This document shows, piece after piece, positions 14,931 through 22,336 of a stretch of DNA of 22,336 nt. Position numbers and translations under genes: made by a program. Source of the DNA: Deltaproteobacteria bacterium (GTDB taxonomy: Bacteria > Desulfobacterota > Desulfobacteria > Desulfobacterales > SURF-7); the NCBI GenBank assembly GCA_019307665.1, contig JAFDJC010000109.1:1-22336 (forward strand), read 5' to 3'. The notes under the pieces are model-generated. The model ran no database searches. It was not told the DNA's origin and saw only the letters and a program-made list of their open reading frames with translations. Each line of letters starts with the position of its first letter. Within the stretch, counting starts at the first letter, position 1.

Positions 14931-16472
14931 CTACCTGTATTCACGGTAGTCAACATTGTAAATTTTCATTTTGTAGGAAAAGATGCGGATTGTAGTTTCA
15001 ACTGTCTTTGCGGCAACAGAAACATTTCCCCTGGAATTTTTAAGAGCGTCAATAATCATTTCCCTTTCAAGGCCTTCTACCGCTTTCTTCATTGAACGGG
15101 AAGGGATTGTGTTGGATTCGATTCCTGTCTGAATGCTAGGTGGGAGATGATAGCTGTGAATAACACCTTCTTCGCACAAAAGGACAGCGCGCTCAATGCA
15201 GTTTTCCAACTCTCGCACGTTGCCGGGCCAGTGATATTCCATAAACATATCTATTGTTGGTGTTGATAATCTTTTAACACTTTTGTTGTTCGCTTTTGCA
15301 TATTTTTCAAGGAAAAAATCGGCGAGAAGCACTATGTCTGTTTTTCTTTCACGAAGGGGTGGAATATAAATAGGGAAAACATTCAGGCGGTAATAGAGAT
15401 CTTCCCTGAAGCTTTTTTCTTCCACAGCCATTTCAAGATTTTTATTTGTGGCGGCTACAATACGAACATCAATTTTGATTGTTCGATATCCTCCAACCCT
15501 TTCAAACTCCCTTTCCTGGAGGATTCTAAGTAGTTTGACTTGAGCATTGAGCTCGATGGAACCTGCTTCATCAAGAAATATGGTTCCCTTGTTTGCGATT
15601 TCAAATTTCCCTTTTTTTTGATTTATTGCTCCCGTAAAGGCGCCTTTTTCATGTCCGAACAGTTCACTCTCAACTAGATTGGATGGTAATGCAGCACAGT
15701 TTACTTTTACGAAGGGTTGTTTGGACCTGTCGCTGTTGTAATGAATTGAGTTGGCAACAAGTTCTTTACCGGTTCCGGATTCTCCACGAATCAGTACTGT
15801 AGCATTGCTTTTCGAAACTTGTGATATCATTTGATAAACTTCACGCATTTTGTTGCTGTTACCGATAATATTGTTAAAGCGATACTTGTTTTCCAGCTCG
15901 TACTTGAGCCTTTTATTCATATCCTTTAAAATTTCTTTTTCCATCTGGATGGCTTCAAGGTTGATCACCTGTTTTGCAATCATGGTGGCAACAACAGAGA
16001 GCAGTTTTTTACCTTTTGTTAGAGAAAATGACGCATCAAAAGGTTTGTCAACACTCAATGCGCCTATCACCTGCTTGTCTTTTTTTATTGGTACGCATAT
16101 AAATGAAAGATCACCATGGCCGGATGATTTTCTTGATGTTGTTTTATTCAGAAAAAGCGGTTCTTCGCTTATCCGGGGCACCGCAACCGCTTTTCCTGTC
16201 TGGATGACCTGGCCTGTGATGCCCTCACCTGGTTTGTATTTTCCTTTATTCTGAGCGGATTTGGAAATACCGTGAGCAACTTCTATAGCAATTTCATTTC
16301 TTAGGGGATTTAGAATTGATATGGTACCGCGTACCATATTCATGGAGTTCGACAATATGTCAAGAACCTTGTAAAGGCTTTTTTTAAGGTGCAAGTGTTC
16401 ATTCAGCGAATCGCTAATTTTATATAAAAGCTTGAGTTCTTCTATTTCCTGTTTTTTGTCTTTATTCTTCAT
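14931..16472 (-). CDS. NifA-like sigma54-dependent activator: GAF, AAA+, HTH
   Basis: An ATG at 16472 gives 513 residues; a GTG at 16487 would add five. A GAF sensor domain covers about 29-171. The AAA+ domain follows, with Walker A GESGTGKE (230-237), the sigma54-contacting GAFTGA loop (277-282) and arginine-finger region FREDLYYRLNVFPI. The WPGNVRELENC motif and a Fis-type helix-turn-helix (about 483-506) complete it. The architecture is that of NifA/NorR-type regulators, which use ATP hydrolysis to open promoters held by sigma54. Walker B reads IFLDEAGSI; the catalytic D-E is kept, but the usual I-G-E/D after it is A-G-S. The ligand of the GAF domain is not deducible and no partner kinase is seen. 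The start lies 11 bases inside the end of the upstream GT4 gene, so the two are translated together; its targets may include that operon. Confidence 0.88.
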   Translation of the reverse strand: MKNKDKKQEIEELKLLYKISDSLNEHLHLKKSLYKVLDILSNSMNMVRGTISILNPLRNEIAIEVAHGISKSAQNKGKYKPGEGITGQVIQTGKAVAVPRISEEPLFLNKTTSRKSSGHGDLSFICVPIKKDKQVIGALSVDKPFDASFSLTKGKKLLSVVATMIAKQVINLEAIQMEKEILKDMNKRLKYELENKYRFNNIIGNSNKMREVYQMISQVSKSNATVLIRGESGTGKELVANSIHYNSDRSKQPFVKVNCAALPSNLVESELFGHEKGAFTGAINQKKGKFEIANKGTIFLDEAGSIELNAQVKLLRILQEREFERVGGYRTIKIDVRIVAATNKNLEMAVEEKSFREDLYYRLNVFPIYIPPLRERKTDIVLLADFFLEKYAKANNKSVKRLSTPTIDMFMEYHWPGNVRELENCIERAVLLCEEGVIHSYHLPPSIQTGIESNTIPSRSMKKAVEGLEREMIIDALKNSRGNVSVAAKTVETTIRIFSYKMKIYNVDYREYR

Positions 16473-17760
16473 AGTCGCATTCAGCACATGAGATACAGTC
16501 GAGAATTAAACTTTTAAGCTTATATTGAAGAACAGAATAAGAATAATATGCTTTTGCTATTTTATAATTATGTTCCACCATTTCAATACATTTTTCAATG
16601 TCTTTAAGAATTTCTTTTGTTTTTATGACCGAACTCTCGGTGACGAAACCATCGATTTCGACTACAGAAAAGCCTTTTGGCTTAATATCCACAGAATAGA
16701 TTGAATAATTGTTAACAACAATCGGTTTCCGAAAATATATGGCTTCCAGGAAAGCATTACCGAAGCCTTCAAAATTGGATGGATACGTTATAAGGTCGGC
16801 ATGGGGATAGATATCATCAAGTGTATATATTTTTTGCCCGGAACTGGTCAACCCTCTGCGCTCTCCGATAATCTCAGAAACAAAAACAGTGTCCACTTTC
16901 ATAATTTTGGAGTATTCACGTACCCTGGTTTCATAGCCATATCCCTCGTCACCTGAGGCGTGTGAGATGACAAGCTTTGCTTTCATATTCAACCTGCTGA
17001 CCAGTTCGATTGCATGTTCAATACCTTTTCTTTTTACTACTCTTGTTGGCTGAAGGATCAGCAGTTCATCCTTCCTCACACCTAATGCTTCACGAACATC
17101 AGAGGCATAATCGTCTGTAGGTTTAGGCAGATTTTCAAAATCCATAACATTTGGAATAATCGTACTCGATATACCTGTTCTGAGACTCAACTGGTTGGAA
17201 GCCGAAGAGTTGATCACGACGTGCTGGATGGAGGGAAGATGCGGGGGAAAGGCCATATTCAAGTATTCCCATACACCATTGGATAAAAAATGCTGTCTTT
17301 CCCAGAAAAAATCGTGATGATGAGCAATGGTGGGCATTCCGATTTCCGAAATAACTTCTGTTAGCGCTATGCCTAATGGTATATTCAGCGGAATGGTTAA
17401 GACATTTTGAGGTACGATAATATTAATGTCGAATTTGGCTATGAACTTATAGAGATGGTCTTTTATTCTGCTTTTAATCTCATAAATTTTCTGGGTAATA
17501 TAGCGCCCCCTGAGAGTAACACCAAAGCAGTTTTCGTGAATATCTTTTATTACAGGACTGGAAAAATGTGCTTCTTCAAGAAGATATGATCGTTCAGGCG
17601 GTGTATCAAGCTCTCCCGCCATGAAATAAGTTGTGAATCCTTGATTTTCAAAAACTTTTGCCCATTTGGCTGTCTCAAGAGAGACCCCGTCGGTCCCTGC
17701 AAGTCTTGTTGAAATAAACCCGACATTTTTATTTTTATTGCAGGAAAAACAGTCTTTCAT
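16462..17760 (-). CDS. GT4-family glycosyltransferase, operon partner of the sigma54 activator
   Basis: The start at ATG 17760 has AAGGAG six bases upstream; a longer frame to 17868 has no support and adds an unlikely leader. The 432-residue protein opens with VGFISTRLAGTDGVSLETAK (13-32), a glycine-rich acceptor loop. It has a striking IAHHHDFFWERQHF (145-158), a donor half starting LILQPTRVVKRKGIEHAIEL (234-253), and an E-x7-E near 331-339 (EGFGNAFLEA). Both the TDGVSLE start and the HHHD-x-x-W-E-R motif resemble a group of GT4 enzymes that includes mannosylglucosylglycerate synthases, but I cannot assign a product. A compatible-solute or small glycoside role is possible, as is surface glycan. 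Linkage to a sigma54 activator suggests conditional expression. The C-terminus is cysteine-rich (C-I-S-C-A-E-C). Confidence 0.78.
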   Translation of the reverse strand: MKDCFSCNKNKNVGFISTRLAGTDGVSLETAKWAKVFENQGFTTYFMAGELDTPPERSYLLEEAHFSSPVIKDIHENCFGVTLRGRYITQKIYEIKSRIKDHLYKFIAKFDINIIVPQNVLTIPLNIPLGIALTEVISEIGMPTIAHHHDFFWERQHFLSNGVWEYLNMAFPPHLPSIQHVVINSSASNQLSLRTGISSTIIPNVMDFENLPKPTDDYASDVREALGVRKDELLILQPTRVVKRKGIEHAIELVSRLNMKAKLVISHASGDEGYGYETRVREYSKIMKVDTVFVSEIIGERRGLTSSGQKIYTLDDIYPHADLITYPSNFEGFGNAFLEAIYFRKPIVVNNYSIYSVDIKPKGFSVVEIDGFVTESSVIKTKEILKDIEKCIEMVEHNYKIAKAYYSYSVLQYKLKSLILDCISCAECDYEE

Positions 17761-17887
17761 GGCAAGCTCCTTCAGTTTCGGATTTTTAATTGGGAAAGTA
17801 TAATGCGCAGAAAAAATGGATTTCTGACATATTTGTATAAAAATATCATAACATAGAAAGATAAGCAAGTTTTGATTTCATTTCATC

Positions 17888-17917
17888 TTGACAATTCAGG
17901 TGTGCCAAGAATAAAAT
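17888..17917 (+). promoter_or_regulatory. Candidate sigma70-type promoter for the MEMO-family gene
   Basis: TTGACA (17888-17893) and TAAAAT (17912-17917) are separated by 18 bases, 121 bases before the MEMO-family start. The long leader that would follow is unremarkable. Hexamers are good; spacing is at the upper end. Confidence 0.4.
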
Positions 17918-18038
17918 TGCTAAAATAGGTGCTGAATATATACTCACCAATAGAATATTATAAAAATCGGCACTTTGGGTATCCCTAATTCTTTAATTTA
18001 AGCTGCCAAGCCAAATAAAAAGAGAGAGGTGGCCTTCC

Positions 18039-18890
18039 ATGAAAGCAAGAAAAGCGGTTTTTTCAGGAAGCTGGTATCCTTCCGGTGCCGACGAATGCGA
18101 AAAAGAGATAAAGCAGTTTCTGGCGGATAAGAGCATGCATGCCTGCCTTAAAAAAGATATCAAGGGCGGTATTGTACCCCATGCCGGCTGGTATTTTTCA
18201 GGAAGCATTGCGTGCAATGTCATTAATTGTTTGACAAAAGAAGAACCACCTGACGTTATTTTTATTTTTGGAATGCATCTTCACGCCGACTCATCTCCAT
18301 ACATAATGCTCGAAGGATCTTGGGAGACCCCATTCGGCGAACTGCCCATAGCCGGAGGCGTAGCGTCTGATTTGGCTGATCAGTTCAACTTTATGATTGA
18401 AACAACTACCGACTTTACGCAGGACAATACCATTGAGCTCCAACTGCCGTTTGTTAAGTATCTGTTCGACGATGTAAAGATTGTGCCTGTGGGTGTGCCG
18501 CCTTCTGATTTATCAATTAAAATCGGTAGATATGCAGCTAAAATTGCAGAAAAACATGGTGTTACTGCAAAAGTCATCGGTTCCACGGATCTGACCCATT
18601 ACGGATCAAACTATGGATTCTCCCCAAAAGGATTGGGAAGCCAGGCCCATGAATGGGTTCGAACCGAGAACGATCGAAGTATCATAGATGCCATGCTGAG
18701 GATGGATGCTGAAGAGGTATTGGAGCAGGCAGAAAATAAGCGTAATGCCTGTTGTGCAGGTGCTGCAGCCGCGGCAATATCTGCAGCAAAAAGCCTTGGC
18801 TCACAAGGCGCTGAATCCGTTGCCTATACTACCAGCTATGAAAAAAGCCCGGGAGAGAGTTTTGTCGGCTATGCGGGTGTTGTTTTTTAA
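18039..18890 (+). CDS. amrB: AmmeMemoRadiSam system protein B (MEMO1 family)
   Basis: The 283-residue protein starts SGSWYPSG and has the MEMO landmarks VPHAGWYFSG (46-55), an IFGMHLHAD stretch (75-83), DNTIELQLPF (128-137) and STDLTHYG (182-189). These His/Asp residues sit at the metal-binding pocket that is shared with extradiol dioxygenase-like folds. The end, ESFVGYAGVVF, is the normal family C-terminus. Members usually work in a three-protein set with a radical SAM protein and an AMMECR1 protein (AmrS, AmrA); neither is in the window. The biochemical role of the system is not settled. The ATG follows a purine-rich GAGAGAGGTGG. It overlaps the convergent fabF by 62 bases. Confidence 0.88.
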   Translation: MKARKAVFSGSWYPSGADECEKEIKQFLADKSMHACLKKDIKGGIVPHAGWYFSGSIACNVINCLTKEEPPDVIFIFGMHLHADSSPYIMLEGSWETPFGELPIAGGVASDLADQFNFMIETTTDFTQDNTIELQLPFVKYLFDDVKIVPVGVPPSDLSIKIGRYAAKIAEKHGVTAKVIGSTDLTHYGSNYGFSPKGLGSQAHEWVRTENDRSIIDAMLRMDAEEVLEQAENKRNACCAGAAAAAISAAKSLGSQGAESVAYTTSYEKSPGESFVGYAGVVF

Positions 18891-20127
18891 TATCCCATTT
18901 TTTTAATATCAATGACGCGTTAGTGCCCCCGAAACCAAAGGAATTTGTCATAGCATAATTGATGGCTTGTTTGCGGGACGTGTGCGGAACATAGTCCAGG
19001 TCACATTCATCACCGGGGTTGTCAAGGTTTATTGTGGGAGGAATAATGCCGGTGTGTATTGTTAGGGCAGTGAAGGCAGTTTCAATACCGCCTGCACCTC
19101 CCAACAGATGGCCTGTCATCGATTTTGTTGAGGATATGGGGATCGAAGAGGCCCTGTCTTTGAAGACCAATTTTATCGCACGTGTTTCATAGAGGTCGTT
19201 CATTGGTGTCGACGTTCCATGGGCATTGATATAATCTATATGATCGTCAGTAATGCCCGCATTATCAAGTGCCGACATCATGCATCTTGCAGCGCCTTCA
19301 CCGTCAGGCGACGGTGCTGTCATGTGGTAACCGTCTCCGCTCATGCCGAATCCGCAAACTTCGGCATAAATTGTGGCCCCTCTGTCAAGTGCCTTTTCAA
19401 GGGACTCAAGGATGAGCATCCCGCTTCCTTCACCGACAACAAATCCGTCACGATCCCGATCAAATGGTCGTGATGCCTTTTCCGGCTCATGGTTTCGGGT
19501 GGACAGGGCTTTCATTGAATTAAAACCGGCAATGCACATGGGCGTGATAAGAGAGTCCACACCACCGGTTATCATGGCATCGGCATCTCCTCTTTTGATG
19601 ATATTGAATGAATCACCGATGGCATGGGTACCTGCCGCACATGCTGTTGCGATATTAGAGTTGGGTCCTTTGGCTCCAAGATGAATGGAAATCATTCCAG
19701 CCGCCATGTTGCCGATCATCATGGGCACAAGGAATGGACTGACACGTCCCGGCCCCTTTTTTTTCAGAATATCATGGTTGGTTTCAAGTGTGGTAAGTCC
19801 ACCGAGTCCGCATCCTGTGACAACGCCGATTCTGTCGGCACGGTTACTGTCAATGATAAGTCCGGAATCTTCAATCGCCATCCGGCTTGCTGCCACTGCA
19901 TAGGCGATAAACAGTTCCGTTCTTTTTGCCTCTTTTTTGGGTAGGAAATCTGATGGGTTAAAATCTTTTATTTCACCTGCAATTGTTGTTTTAAAATCAG
20001 AAGAATCAAACCTTGATATCCTGCTAATACCCGACTTGCCGCTGCAGAGCGCTGACCATGTTTTATTAACTCCTGTTCCAAGAGGTGTAACAAGGCCGAT
20101 GCCTGTAACGGCGACTCTTCTGTCCAA
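18829..20127 (-). CDS. fabF: 3-oxoacyl-ACP synthase II (KAS II)
   Basis: FabF condenses acyl-ACP with malonyl-ACP in fatty acid elongation and forms a homodimer in the cytoplasm. The catalytic triad is intact: Cys163 in TACAAGTHAIG, His303 in NAHGTSTP, His340 in MTGHLLGGAGG, plus Lys335. Gly-rich NSFGFGGTNASL is the expected C-terminus. The start is TTG at 20127, four bases after AAGGGGG and 14 bases after the acpP stop. No ATG is available in frame at a fitting place. The protein is 432 residues, about 20 longer than usual. After SLILKK the chain runs on for 22 residues (ending GFFHSW), almost exactly across the overlap with the MEMO-family gene, so the original stop seems to have been lost. 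It is followed in reverse order by no other fatty acid gene in the window. Confidence 0.95.
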   Translation of the reverse strand: MDRRVAVTGIGLVTPLGTGVNKTWSALCSGKSGISRISRFDSSDFKTTIAGEIKDFNPSDFLPKKEAKRTELFIAYAVAASRMAIEDSGLIIDSNRADRIGVVTGCGLGGLTTLETNHDILKKKGPGRVSPFLVPMMIGNMAAGMISIHLGAKGPNSNIATACAAGTHAIGDSFNIIKRGDADAMITGGVDSLITPMCIAGFNSMKALSTRNHEPEKASRPFDRDRDGFVVGEGSGMLILESLEKALDRGATIYAEVCGFGMSGDGYHMTAPSPDGEGAARCMMSALDNAGITDDHIDYINAHGTSTPMNDLYETRAIKLVFKDRASSIPISSTKSMTGHLLGGAGGIETAFTALTIHTGIIPPTINLDNPGDECDLDYVPHTSRKQAINYAMTNSFGFGGTNASLILKKWDIKKQHPHSRQNSLPGFFHSW

Positions 20128-20141
20128 AAAACCCCCTTGCG

Positions 20142-20372
20142 TTATGAATGTCCCTTTACATAGTCTATGGCATGTTGAACCGTGATTATTTTTTCAGCAT
20201 CGTCATCAGGAATTTCGATATCAAATTCCTCTTCCATCGACATGATCAGCTCAACCAGGTCCAGGGAGTCAGCACCGAGGTCATCGACAAGTGATGCATT
20301 GGGTACAACTTCGACCCTATCAATACTGAGTTTATCAGAAATAACCTTGACAATTTTATCCTTGATAGACAT
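20142..20372 (-). CDS. acpP: Acyl carrier protein
   Basis: The 76-residue acidic protein has the four-helix ACP form, with the phosphopantetheine attachment site GADSLDLVEL (serine 36). DDLGADSLD and PDDDAEKI are the classical recognition segments. It carries growing acyl chains for fatty acid synthesis and supplies the acyl donors for lipid A. Its ribosome binding site is AAAGGAG, placed about nine bases before ATG 20372. The gene lies 96 bases after rpmF and 14 before fabF, the order typical of bacterial rpmF-fab clusters, here without plsX, fabH, fabD and fabG. Confidence 0.97.
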   Translation of the reverse strand: MSIKDKIVKVISDKLSIDRVEVVPNASLVDDLGADSLDLVELIMSMEEEFDIEIPDDDAEKIITVQHAIDYVKGHS

Positions 20373-20468
20373 AGATATATTCTCCTTTGTTACAACAATA
20401 GCTTTTTATTTTGGTCCTGAATGGAATATCTTAATCCAGAAAAATAGAAACAGGTTGTAACGAAGATT

Positions 20469-20648
20469 TTACTCCTCAACTTCAATTGCTGTCCGTCCTT
20501 TGTAGTTACCGCAGCTTGGGCATGCATGATGCGGCAGTCTGGCCTCTCCGCATTCGGAGCATGTAGCAATGGCGGGTGCTTTGGTTTTTTGGTGCGTCCG
20601 CCGCTTATCACGCTTTGATTTGGAGGTTTTTCGTTTTGGTACAGGCAT
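20469..20648 (-). CDS. rpmF: 50S ribosomal protein L32
   Basis: A 59-residue frame that is easily missed starts at ATG 20648 with AGGAG seven bases before it and stops at TAA 20471-20469. It begins MPVPKRKTSKSKRDKRR, the well-known basic start of L32. It continues with a zinc ribbon (C30-x-x-C33 and C43-x-x-C46) and the closing NYKGRTAIEVEE. L32 sits in the large ribosomal subunit. Its place upstream of acpP matches the conserved linkage of rpmF with fatty acid genes. Confidence 0.97.
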   Translation of the reverse strand: MPVPKRKTSKSKRDKRRTHQKTKAPAIATCSECGEARLPHHACPSCGNYKGRTAIEVEE

Positions 20649-20715
20649 AAGAAAACTCCTAACTCACATAAAATATTACAATTAATAAAAAAATCGATAA
20701 ATTTATAAACTCTTT

Positions 20716-20744
20716 CTATTAGAAGAAAACAGTTCGGTTGTCAA
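20716..20744 (-). promoter_or_regulatory. Candidate promoter for rpmF-acpP-fabF
   Basis: On the minus strand TTGACA (20744-20739) precedes TAATAG (20721-20716) by 17 bases, about 70 bases upstream of the rpmF start. The -35 is perfect and the -10 moderate. It is back to back with the gltX promoter candidate in the 194-base divergent gap. Confidence 0.45.
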
Positions 20745-20772
20745 GAAAATTGTTATTTTATATTTTACAATC

Positions 20773-20801
20773 TTGTACATGGAAAAACGGTATGCTATCA
20801 T
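20773..20801 (+). promoter_or_regulatory. Candidate extended -10 promoter for gltX
   Basis: TATCAT (20796-20801) with TGC directly before it makes an extended -10. TTGTAC at 20773-20778 is a weak -35 at 17 bases. The site is 41 bases upstream of the gltX start, which has its own GGAG seven bases before the ATG. Confidence 0.45.
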
Positions 20802-20842
20802 ATCAAACTTTTCTAAACAGGTTTTAATAATGGAGCAGCAAT

Positions 20843-22240
20843 ATGAAAGAAATAATTACGCGATTTCCTCCGAGTCCAACCGGGTATCTCCATGTGGGAG
20901 GTGCAAGGACAGCTCTTTTTAACTGGCTTTATGCACGTCATATGAAGGGACGTTTTGTATTAAGGATAGAGGATACAGATGCGGCCCGTTCTACAAAAGA
21001 ATCCGTGGATGCCATTTTTGAAGCGCTTGAGTGGCTCGGCATTGATTGGGATGAGGGCCCTTATTATCAGTCTGAGCGGTTTGATATTTACAGGGAGTAT
21101 ATCCAAAAACTTCTTGATACCGGTAACGCATATTACTGCACCTGCACTCCGGAACAGGTCGCTGCCATGAGAAAGGCTGGAATGGCAGCAGGAGGAAAGG
21201 CAGGATATGACGGAACATGCAGGGATAAAGGCCTTTCAAATTCTGAAGGGGCTGTTGTACGTTTCAAGACACCCCTTACCGGGACAACTGTTCTTGATGA
21301 TGTCGTAAAAAGGAATATCGTTTTTAATAATGAGGAGATTGAAGACTTTGTTATCCAGCGCAGCGACGCAACGCCCACCTATCATCTTGCAGTGGTTGTC
21401 GATGATATTACAATGAATATTAATACGGTTATCAGGGGTGATGACCATGTGAGCAACACGCCCAAGCAGATTCTTTTATACAGAGCCATAGGGCACCCTT
21501 TGCCGGTTTATGGGCATGTTCCCATGGTACTCGGTAATGACAGGACGCGTTTGAGTAAACGTCACGGCGCTATGTCTGTCACAGCATACAGGGATATGGG
21601 ATACTTGCCTGATGCTTTTCTGAACTATCTTGTTCGCCTGGGGTGGTCTTTCGGTAACCAGGAATTTTTTTCAAAGGACGAGCTGGTGGAAAAATTTACA
21701 CTCGACAACCTCGGCAGTTCAGCGGGGGTTTTTGACACTGATAAACTTCTTGCCTTAAATGCCGAGCATATTAAAAAAGATTCAAAGTCAAAGATTGCCG
21801 GTCACTTAATGCCGTTTCTTAAGGCACGGAAAATTGATGCAAAACAAGACGAATACCTTGAATCGGTGATAGGTACACTGAACAAAAGGAGTAAAACACT
21901 CATCGAAATGGCTGAAAGTGCCGAGTTTTATTATCAAAAAGATGTAATTTATGATGAAAAAGCAGCACGGAAAAATTTAACAAGTTCATCCCTTGCGTCA
22001 CTTGGAATGCTGGCCGACCGGATCGAATCCATTGAAAAAATGGATGAGCAATCTCTCGAGAATGCTTTTATGGAGGTCATGGAAAAGACCGGCCTGAAGC
22101 TTGGAAAAATCGCCCAGCCGGCCCGGGTGGCGCTCACAGGAAAAACAGTAAGTCCCGGCATATTCGAAATGATCGAAGTCCTTGGAAAGGAAGAAACCGT
22201 CATAAAATTGCAAAAGGCCGTTGAATTTATTAAAAAATAA
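20843..22240 (+). CDS. gltX: Glutamyl-tRNA synthetase
   Basis: The 465-residue class I synthetase attaches glutamate to its tRNA. PPSPTGYLHVGGARTALFNW (9-28) contains the HIGH-type motif as HVGG, and RTRLSKRHG (234-242) contains the KMSKS-type motif as LSKRH. RIEDTD (41-46) belongs to the glutamate site. Cysteines 99, 101 and 126 match the zinc site of E. coli-type GluRS. The C-terminal anticodon-binding helical region is complete, and the length is normal. Whether it is discriminating or also charges tRNA-Gln cannot be told from the window; no gatCAB genes are present. It is expressed divergently from rpmF. No terminator hairpin is evident in the 42 bases before the convergent partial gene. 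Confidence 0.96.
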   Translation: MKEIITRFPPSPTGYLHVGGARTALFNWLYARHMKGRFVLRIEDTDAARSTKESVDAIFEALEWLGIDWDEGPYYQSERFDIYREYIQKLLDTGNAYYCTCTPEQVAAMRKAGMAAGGKAGYDGTCRDKGLSNSEGAVVRFKTPLTGTTVLDDVVKRNIVFNNEEIEDFVIQRSDATPTYHLAVVVDDITMNINTVIRGDDHVSNTPKQILLYRAIGHPLPVYGHVPMVLGNDRTRLSKRHGAMSVTAYRDMGYLPDAFLNYLVRLGWSFGNQEFFSKDELVEKFTLDNLGSSAGVFDTDKLLALNAEHIKKDSKSKIAGHLMPFLKARKIDAKQDEYLESVIGTLNKRSKTLIEMAESAEFYYQKDVIYDEKAARKNLTSSSLASLGMLADRIESIEKMDEQSLENAFMEVMEKTGLKLGKIAQPARVALTGKTVSPGIFEMIEVLGKEETVIKLQKAVEFIKK

Positions 22241-22282
22241 TAATTATTTTCGGTATGTTGCACCCGGCCAAAGACGATATTT

Positions 22283-22336
22283 TCATCTTACGAGCTGATT
22301 CATTTCCATGATCGGCTGTACGATTGAAAGGACGAC
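22283..22336 (-). CDS. 3' tip of a GspF/PilC-like inner membrane protein gene, partial
   Basis: The minus strand is open from the window edge to a TGA at 22285-22283, encoding the 17 residues VVLSIVQPIMEMNQLVR. A hydrophobic helix followed by Q-P-I-x-x-x-N-x-L is the usual end of type II secretion GspF proteins (for example LAILQPILQLNTL). With so little sequence the call is tentative. It is convergent with gltX across a gap of 42 bases. Confidence 0.45.
   Translation of the reverse strand, partial: VVLSIVQPIMEMNQLVR

Noticed and set aside
15850..16254. Plus-strand 134-codon frame with hydrophobic start
   Set aside because: It mirrors the GAF and linker part of the sigma54 activator on the other strand.
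17761..17868. Longer N-terminus of the GT4 enzyme upstream of 17760
   Set aside because: The extension has no ribosome binding site and does not fit the family, whereas 17760 has AAGGAG at six bases.
17882..17906. Sigma54 -24/-12 promoter on the minus strand upstream of the GT4-activator operon
   Set aside because: TTGGCAC is present, but the TTGT that might serve as -12 is two bases too far for the required GG to GC spacing.
1..22336. CRISPR arrays, tRNA or rRNA genes, phage or toxin-antitoxin modules
   Set aside because: No regularly spaced repeats, cloverleaf-like or rRNA sequences, phage genes or paired small toxin-antitoxin frames were recognised on either strand.

Overview
The window looks like chromosomal DNA from a Gram-negative bacterium of the former Deltaproteobacteria (Desulfobacterota, probably a Desulfobacteraceae-like sulfate reducer). 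The basis is a moderately AT-rich genome, a full lipid A/LPS export gene set, a GEGP-type dihaem protein, a TIGR02266-like PilZ protein, a MEMO-family protein and a type II secretion GspF-like 3' end. This placement is inference, because no 16S gene is present. Apart from one IS200/IS605 remnant, no tRNA, rRNA, CRISPR array or mobile element was seen.

Layout. 1-2465 (minus): a 3' truncated Kdo kinase-like gene, an ADP-heptose:LPS heptosyltransferase, and a PagL-like lipid A deacylase that appears to start at CTG. 2466-2865: intergenic, with an IS200-type TnpA N-terminal remnant whose ribosome binding site lies in a perfect 13-bp inverted repeat. 2866-5520 (plus): a phosphate-selective-porin-family protein and a dihaem/EF-hand secreted protein, closed by a strong terminator. 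5657-14566 (mostly plus): O-antigen ligase, lptF, lptG and a GT4 glycosyltransferase form a tightly overlapping operon. A minus-strand GT4 meets it stop to stop. Then come a WaaE-like GT2, lpxK (one-base frameshift) and a TPR lipoprotein. 14495-17760 (minus): a PilZ protein truncated at its C-terminus, a NifA-like sigma54 activator, and a GT4 glycosyltransferase translationally coupled to the activator. 18039-22240: a MEMO/AmmeMemoRadiSam protein B gene (plus), rpmF-acpP-fabF (minus) and gltX (plus). At the right edge is the 3' tip of a gspF-like gene (minus).

How the genes fit together. Most of 1-13527 serves lipopolysaccharide. LpxK adds the 4'-phosphate to lipid A, the KdkA-like kinase phosphorylates Kdo, and WaaF, the WaaE-like enzyme and the GT4 enzymes build the core. 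WaaL joins O-antigen, LptF/LptG are the membrane part of the export ABC transporter, and the PagL-like protein may trim lipid A in the outer membrane. The right-hand part is housekeeping: ribosomal protein L32, acyl carrier protein and KAS II for fatty acids, and glutamyl-tRNA synthetase.

The points most worth a second look are the lpxK frameshift in an A7 run, the IS200 remnant with its intact-looking translational control hairpin, the CTG start of the PagL-like gene, the porin plus dihaem protein pair, and three tight or overlapping convergent gene ends. I found no convincing new multi-gene system; most of the window is recognisable envelope and housekeeping biology.
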